Notes under the pieces: generated by a model
What the model saw: only the letters and a program-made list of their open reading frames with translations
Database searches by the model: none
Told to the model about the DNA's origin: nothing
Source of the DNA: JBLIOB01 sp047639575
GTDB taxonomy: Bacteria > Bacteroidota > Bacteroidia > Flavobacteriales_D > Parvicellaceae
DNA: 10,701 nucleotides
NCBI GenBank assembly: GCA_047639575.1
Contig: JBLIOB010000134.1
Coordinates: forward strand, 1 to 10,701
Reading direction: 5' to 3'
Made by a program: the position numbers and the translations under genes
Shown: piece after piece, positions 7,035 to 10,701 of the stretch
Numbering within the stretch: position 1 is the first letter of the stretch
Layout of the letters: each line of letters starts with the position of its first letter

Positions 7035-8984
7035 ATGGATATAGTTCTTTATCTAATTGTAAGTTTTTGTTCCGTTTTGGCGATCTTATTTTTAGGCAAT
7101 TTACTTTTAGGTCTAATTACGGATACTAAAAATCTACAGCCAATCAACAATACTTTTATTTCTCTTCTTACTGGAATAGTATTTGTTGCATGTAGCACGG
7201 CACTGATTAGAACAGGATTTAAGTCTATCCTAATTGGACCCATACTATTGTTCGTGATTTACTTTATAATTAACAGAGCAAATTATCATTTCAAAATTCG
7301 TCCATTGTGCATATCAGGACAGCACATTATTTTACTAGCAGCAGTTATTCTAGGATTTTTTATAATCCAATTATTACCAATACTGAATTTGGACACGTTT
7401 CAGCTTAAGCTACCTGAAAGAGATATTTTATTTTACGGTAATCTGTCAGAATCACTTCAAATATGGGGCTTTGAAAATACTTATGGATTTGAAAATAAAA
7501 TTAATAACTCTATAACAATAGCTGAGCCTTATCACTATTTCTTGGAATGGTTTAACAGTATTTTCTCATTTGTGCCCGCATTAAATAGCACCTACTCCAT
7601 CGTCTTAATCTCTTCTCCCGTATTCTCTAGCATTATAGTTATGGGGTTTGGATCAGTACTCGAAAACTATTTTCCGAACCACAGAGCAATTCTGTTGATT
7701 AGCTTAGGCTTTATCGCACTTTTTATTTCAGGCTGGATACCAACTGAGTGGTTTCAAAGCCAATCATTCAAAGAGCTTTCGAACTTACAACTACTTCCAA
7801 CTGAGCATTCTTCTAACTTAAAAGTATTACCATATTATTTATTTCTAATTGCGTCTATTTTCTTCTTAATTAAGGGTAAAACGAGCCTTTCTTTTGTAAC
7901 AATTCTTTCTCTAATTTTCTTAAACCCACTCTTTACTCCAGCCATTATTATCTTTTTTGTTTTAATAATTGTTTGGCAATTATTCAATAGGAATGTTCCG
8001 CATAAAACAACTTTAAACACCGTTATTCTACTAGCCATATCAGCTAGTACTTTCTTTGGGTTCTACCGGTTATTTGGAAATCGGTTAACTCCTGAAATTT
8101 CCGGAACGAATCTATTATTTGAGATTAATTATCAAACCGATATTTATTATTTACTGTCTACGATTCCTCAAGAAACCATGGTCACTTATTCCTTTTGGAT
8201 CATTACTTTTTTATGCTTGCGATTCATCTTTAAAATAAGGGTTAACAAAACGATACGAGCCATCAATTTTTGTGCGATTGGGTTTTACTTAATCACATTG
8301 ATATTATGGACTGTTTTCAGGTACTTAGGCCCAGATACTTTTCAATTGATCACCGTTTTGGGAATTACCGTGTTAAACCTAGCACTCGCTTTAAACGTTA
8401 TTTACTTGTTTTTAGCAATTCCCAAAAAAATGATACGACTAACATTAACCTTGATTTGCGTATCCTTTATTTCAGTCTCATCTTACCATATTCTTTCCAA
8501 TCATTCAGGACACCAAAAAAATTATTCCTCCCTTTTCATTACTGAAGCATTTAAATTGAATGAGAAATACGATAACCCAAACAAATTGGTTTTATTAGAT
8601 ACAGCATCTTATAACTTAACTATCTCCAACAAGTATCCAATTTTGGCTTCTACACTCTGTGGAGGCTATTTCTACACCCTTTCTGGCCAAGACAATATTT
8701 CAAGCATAGATGCACCTTACATCTCTATTTCTACTGGACTATCCGCTGATTATGAACGGAAAATAATTACATCTTCTACTTATTATAAATTCTTATTAGA
8801 CATTAAGTTTGATAGAAATAGTCCGTTAAAGTATGCTCAGCATACGAATTCTAGAATGCTAATTTGTGAGTCTTCGAATAGAGTCCCAGCATGCTTTAAG
8901 TTAAATGAACTAGAACGCTTAACTGATAAAAATACTGGAGAAGTAATCCTTGTTTTAAAGGAAGAACTTAGCTTAGTGCCCTAG
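7035..8984 (+). CDS. Polytopic membrane protein, GT-C glycosyltransferase-like
   Basis: The frame is open from a TTG at 6909, but I place the start at ATG 7035, giving 649 residues. There the protein opens directly with a membrane helix (MDIVLYLIVSFCSVLAIL), while the 42 residues upstream look like untranslated leader. An ATG at 6972 is the alternative. About 13-14 hydrophobic segments cover residues 3-485. A large loop between the fourth and fifth (about 117-183) contains LKLPERDILFYGNL and AEPYHYFLEWFNSIF. Acidic residues after an early helix and an aromatic-rich loop are typical of GT-C glycosyltransferases, which use lipid-linked sugar donors at the outer face of the membrane. Residues about 486-649 are a soluble C-terminal domain containing CGGYFYTLSG. 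No named family is recognised. Polymerase, ligase or transferase roles all remain open. The next gene follows after 3 bp. Confidence 0.85.
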   Translation: MDIVLYLIVSFCSVLAILFLGNLLLGLITDTKNLQPINNTFISLLTGIVFVACSTALIRTGFKSILIGPILLFVIYFIINRANYHFKIRPLCISGQHIILLAAVILGFFIIQLLPILNLDTFQLKLPERDILFYGNLSESLQIWGFENTYGFENKINNSITIAEPYHYFLEWFNSIFSFVPALNSTYSIVLISSPVFSSIIVMGFGSVLENYFPNHRAILLISLGFIALFISGWIPTEWFQSQSFKELSNLQLLPTEHSSNLKVLPYYLFLIASIFFLIKGKTSLSFVTILSLIFLNPLFTPAIIIFFVLIIVWQLFNRNVPHKTTLNTVILLAISASTFFGFYRLFGNRLTPEISGTNLLFEINYQTDIYYLLSTIPQETMVTYSFWIITFLCLRFIFKIRVNKTIRAINFCAIGFYLITLILWTVFRYLGPDTFQLITVLGITVLNLALALNVIYLFLAIPKKMIRLTLTLICVSFISVSSYHILSNHSGHQKNYSSLFITEAFKLNEKYDNPNKLVLLDTASYNLTISNKYPILASTLCGGYFYTLSGQDNISSIDAPYISISTGLSADYERKIITSSTYYKFLLDIKFDRNSPLKYAQHTNSRMLICESSNRVPACFKLNELERLTDKNTGEVILVLKEELSLVP

Positions 8985-8987
8985 CTT

Positions 8988-9692
8988 ATGAAGGTTCTCA
9001 TTACACAATCAAATTACATCCCTTGGAAAGGTTTTTTCGACAATATTGCTATGGTCGATGTGTATGTAGTGTATGACGATATGCTTTACACGAAAAGAGA
9101 TTGGCGTAATCGAAACATGATTAAAACCACCAACGGAATTAAATGGTTAACAATTCCTATTGACGTCAAAGGAAAGCGTGATCAGAAAATTAATGCAGCT
9201 TCAGTCTCAAAATCTGACTTAGAAAGCCCCGGATGGAAGTCCAAGCACTTCAAAACGTTACATCATGCTTATTCCAAAAGCAAATGTTTTAATGAAGTTA
9301 TTCCTTGGATTAAAAACCTGTATGATACCTGTGAATCAAATAATTTAACAGAGATCAATCTTCACTTTATAAAAGCCATTAATCAGTATTTAGGAATTCA
9401 TACGAAATTGGTAGATAGTAGAGAATTTAGCTTAAAGGAAGACCCAAACGAAAGAATAATATCCATCTGTAAAGATTTAAACGCAAATAGCTACTATACA
9501 GGTCCGAAAGCAAATTCTTATCTTAAACCTGAATTATTTAAAGAAAAGCAACTTAAATTGAACATTATCGATTACTCAGGATATCCCCAATATGAACAAG
9601 CTCATCCTCCTTTTAAGCATGAGGTAAGTATTTTGGATTTAATCTTTAGTGAAGGTTCGAACGCACAACTATTTTTGAAACATTGCAAATGA
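8988..9692 (+). CDS. WbqC-family protein
   Basis: The 234-residue product carries the WbqC-like signatures: QSNYIPWKGFFD (7-18), YDDMLYTKRDWRNRN (29-43), KWLTIPI (52-58), and the C-terminal HPPFKHEVSILDLIF with a closing SEG. The full length fits the family. WbqC proteins are cytosolic, with no signal or membrane segment seen here. They are found in O-antigen and other surface-polysaccharide clusters, where a sugar-modifying or acyl-transfer role has been suggested, but I know of no firmly established reaction for this member. The gene starts 3 bp after the membrane protein stop, and its TGA overlaps the ATG of the following glycosyltransferase as ATGA, so the genes are translationally coupled. 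Confidence 0.92.
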   Translation: MKVLITQSNYIPWKGFFDNIAMVDVYVVYDDMLYTKRDWRNRNMIKTTNGIKWLTIPIDVKGKRDQKINAASVSKSDLESPGWKSKHFKTLHHAYSKSKCFNEVIPWIKNLYDTCESNNLTEINLHFIKAINQYLGIHTKLVDSREFSLKEDPNERIISICKDLNANSYYTGPKANSYLKPELFKEKQLKLNIIDYSGYPQYEQAHPPFKHEVSILDLIFSEGSNAQLFLKHCK

Positions 9693-10621
9693 AAATTTCA
9701 ATTGTCTCTTCTCTTTATCAATCGGAAAGCTATATAGACCAGTTCTATACTCGTACGATTCAGGCCATTAAACAAATAGATGTTGATTATGAATTTGTGT
9801 TCGTAGATGATGGATCCCCTGATCACTCTAAAGAAACTGTGCTTCGTTTAATTTCGATAGATTCTAACGTAAAACTCGTTGAATTATCTAGAAATTTTGG
9901 TCATCACATTGCAATGAAGACTGGAATTGCTCATTGCTCTGGAGAAACGATATTCTTAATAGACTGTGATCTTGAAGAGCCACCAGAATGCTTGGTTCCA
10001 TTTTACCAGGAGCTAATGACCAATGACGACATAGACGTGGTTTACGGAAGGCAAGAATCTAGAAAAGGAAAAAAAACGGAAAGAGTGTTAGGCTCCTGGT
10101 TCTATCGATTGATAAACAAACTGTCCGAGCATAAATACGAATCTGACACGCTAACAGCTCGTGTAATGTCTAAACGCTATGCTGATGGCTTACTTCAACT
10201 AAAAGATCAAGAATATGATTTATGGATTCAGTTTGCAAGAACTGGATTTGAACAGAAATCAATTCCAGTAATCAAGGAATCTAGGGGGAATACAACTTAT
10301 ACTTTCTGGAAAAAAATGAACATCGCTACTACCGCGATAACCAACTCTTCGACTAAACCTTTAATCGCAATATTCTTTCTTGGCTTAGCGATTTTCCTAG
10401 TCTCTTTCCTTTCCTTTTTAGGAGTTGAGTTTTACAATTTGTCAACTAGTCGCCAATTGTTCGGTAGGTTTGAAATAATGCTTTCAATTTGGACCCTTGG
10501 CGGGATAATAATTCTTTGTGCAGGAATTATTGCGGTGTATCTTTCGAAAATATTTAAAGAATTAAAATCTGATTCAAAAGCAATTGTAAAGCATGTCCAC
10601 AAAAGTTCTCAAACTAACTAG
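9689..10621 (+). CDS. GT2 glycosyltransferase, polyprenyl-phosphate sugar synthase type
   Basis: I start this gene at ATG 9689 (310 residues), within the ATGA overlap with wbqC. A TTG two codons earlier is possible but unneeded. The GT-A fold is clear: ISIVSSLYQSESYI at the N-terminus, nucleotide-binding VFVDDGSPD (38-45), LSRNFGHHIAMKTGI (67-80), the DxD-type motif IDCDLEEPPE (91-100), and VYGRQESRKGK (118-128). Two membrane helices lie at about 224-246 and 268-288, followed by a lysine-rich cytoplasmic tail. This layout is shared by DPM1/GtrB/ArnC-type enzymes, which move a sugar from a nucleotide donor to polyprenyl phosphate at the inner face of the cytoplasmic membrane. Such lipid-linked sugars are the donors used by GT-C enzymes, which fits the upstream membrane protein. 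The exact sugar cannot be read from sequence. Confidence 0.92.
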   Translation: MKISIVSSLYQSESYIDQFYTRTIQAIKQIDVDYEFVFVDDGSPDHSKETVLRLISIDSNVKLVELSRNFGHHIAMKTGIAHCSGETIFLIDCDLEEPPECLVPFYQELMTNDDIDVVYGRQESRKGKKTERVLGSWFYRLINKLSEHKYESDTLTARVMSKRYADGLLQLKDQEYDLWIQFARTGFEQKSIPVIKESRGNTTYTFWKKMNIATTAITNSSTKPLIAIFFLGLAIFLVSFLSFLGVEFYNLSTSRQLFGRFEIMLSIWTLGGIIILCAGIIAVYLSKIFKELKSDSKAIVKHVHKSSQTN

Positions 10622-10701
10622 ATCTAAACAACTAGAATTCTACGAAGGCAGGGGCCTAACTAAAGAAAATAGTGCTTTTGCTGTTGGATGGAAAAACGAC
10701 C
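10593..10701 (+). CDS. Probable class I SAM methyltransferase, N-terminal fragment
   Basis: An ATG at 10593 opens a frame that overlaps the last 29 bases of the glycosyltransferase gene and stays open to the window edge (36 codons). The N-terminus reads MSTKVLKLTRSKQLEFYEG and then ENSAFAVGWKND. An FYxxxL...GW pattern of this kind precedes the SAM-binding core in class I methyltransferases common in polysaccharide loci. The glycine-rich SAM motif itself would lie beyond the window, so the function is inferred. The absence of stops, the operon position and the short overlap support a real gene continuing to the right. Confidence 0.6.
   Translation, partial: MSTKVLKLTRSKQLEFYEGRGLTKENSAFAVGWKND

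Overview
The window looks like a chromosomal stretch of a Bacteroidota bacterium, most likely a flavobacterium-like, low-GC lineage. The evidence is AT-rich coding DNA, a subtilisin-like protease with a C-terminal Type IX secretion (T9SS) sorting domain, a lipoprotein signal ending in Cys, starts without clear Shine-Dalgarno sequences, and TAnnTTTG-like promoter boxes. No rRNA, tRNA, CRISPR array or intact mobile element was seen.

Layout. (1) Positions 1-1059, minus strand, form a decaying region. It holds an internally deleted, frameshifted remnant that resembles a Tn3-family transposase (1-166), a 44-residue basic single-pass membrane protein (283-417), and a YciI/YCII-domain lipoprotein gene (556-1059) broken by three in-frame stop codons packed into five codons. 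(2) Positions 1214-3947, plus strand, are a tight two-gene unit: the 23S rRNA pseudouridine synthase rluF and, 4 bp later, a large TTG-initiated lipoprotein with a CotH-kinase-like region. (3) Positions 3948-4282 form a 335-bp convergent spacer with nothing convincing in it. (4) Positions 4283-6874, minus strand, encode a secreted S8 protease with pro-region, complete catalytic triad, two Ig-like modules and the T9SS tail. (5) Positions 7035-10701, plus strand, are an ungapped operon: a polytopic membrane protein resembling GT-C glycosyltransferases, a WbqC-family protein, a GT2 polyprenyl-phosphate-type glycosyltransferase, and the start of a probable SAM methyltransferase that runs off the window.

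How the genes may work together. The right-hand operon has the makeup of a surface glycan or lipid-linked sugar pathway. The GT2 enzyme would load a sugar onto a polyprenyl phosphate carrier, the GT-C-like protein would transfer lipid-linked sugar outside the membrane, and WbqC and the methyltransferase would modify or decorate the sugars. The CotH-like lipoprotein could act on the same cell-surface compartment, but that link is only inferred. The three start corrections that matter are GT-C at 7035 rather than an upstream TTG, GT2 at 9689 (ATGA overlap with wbqC), and the methyltransferase at 10593, inside the GT2 gene.
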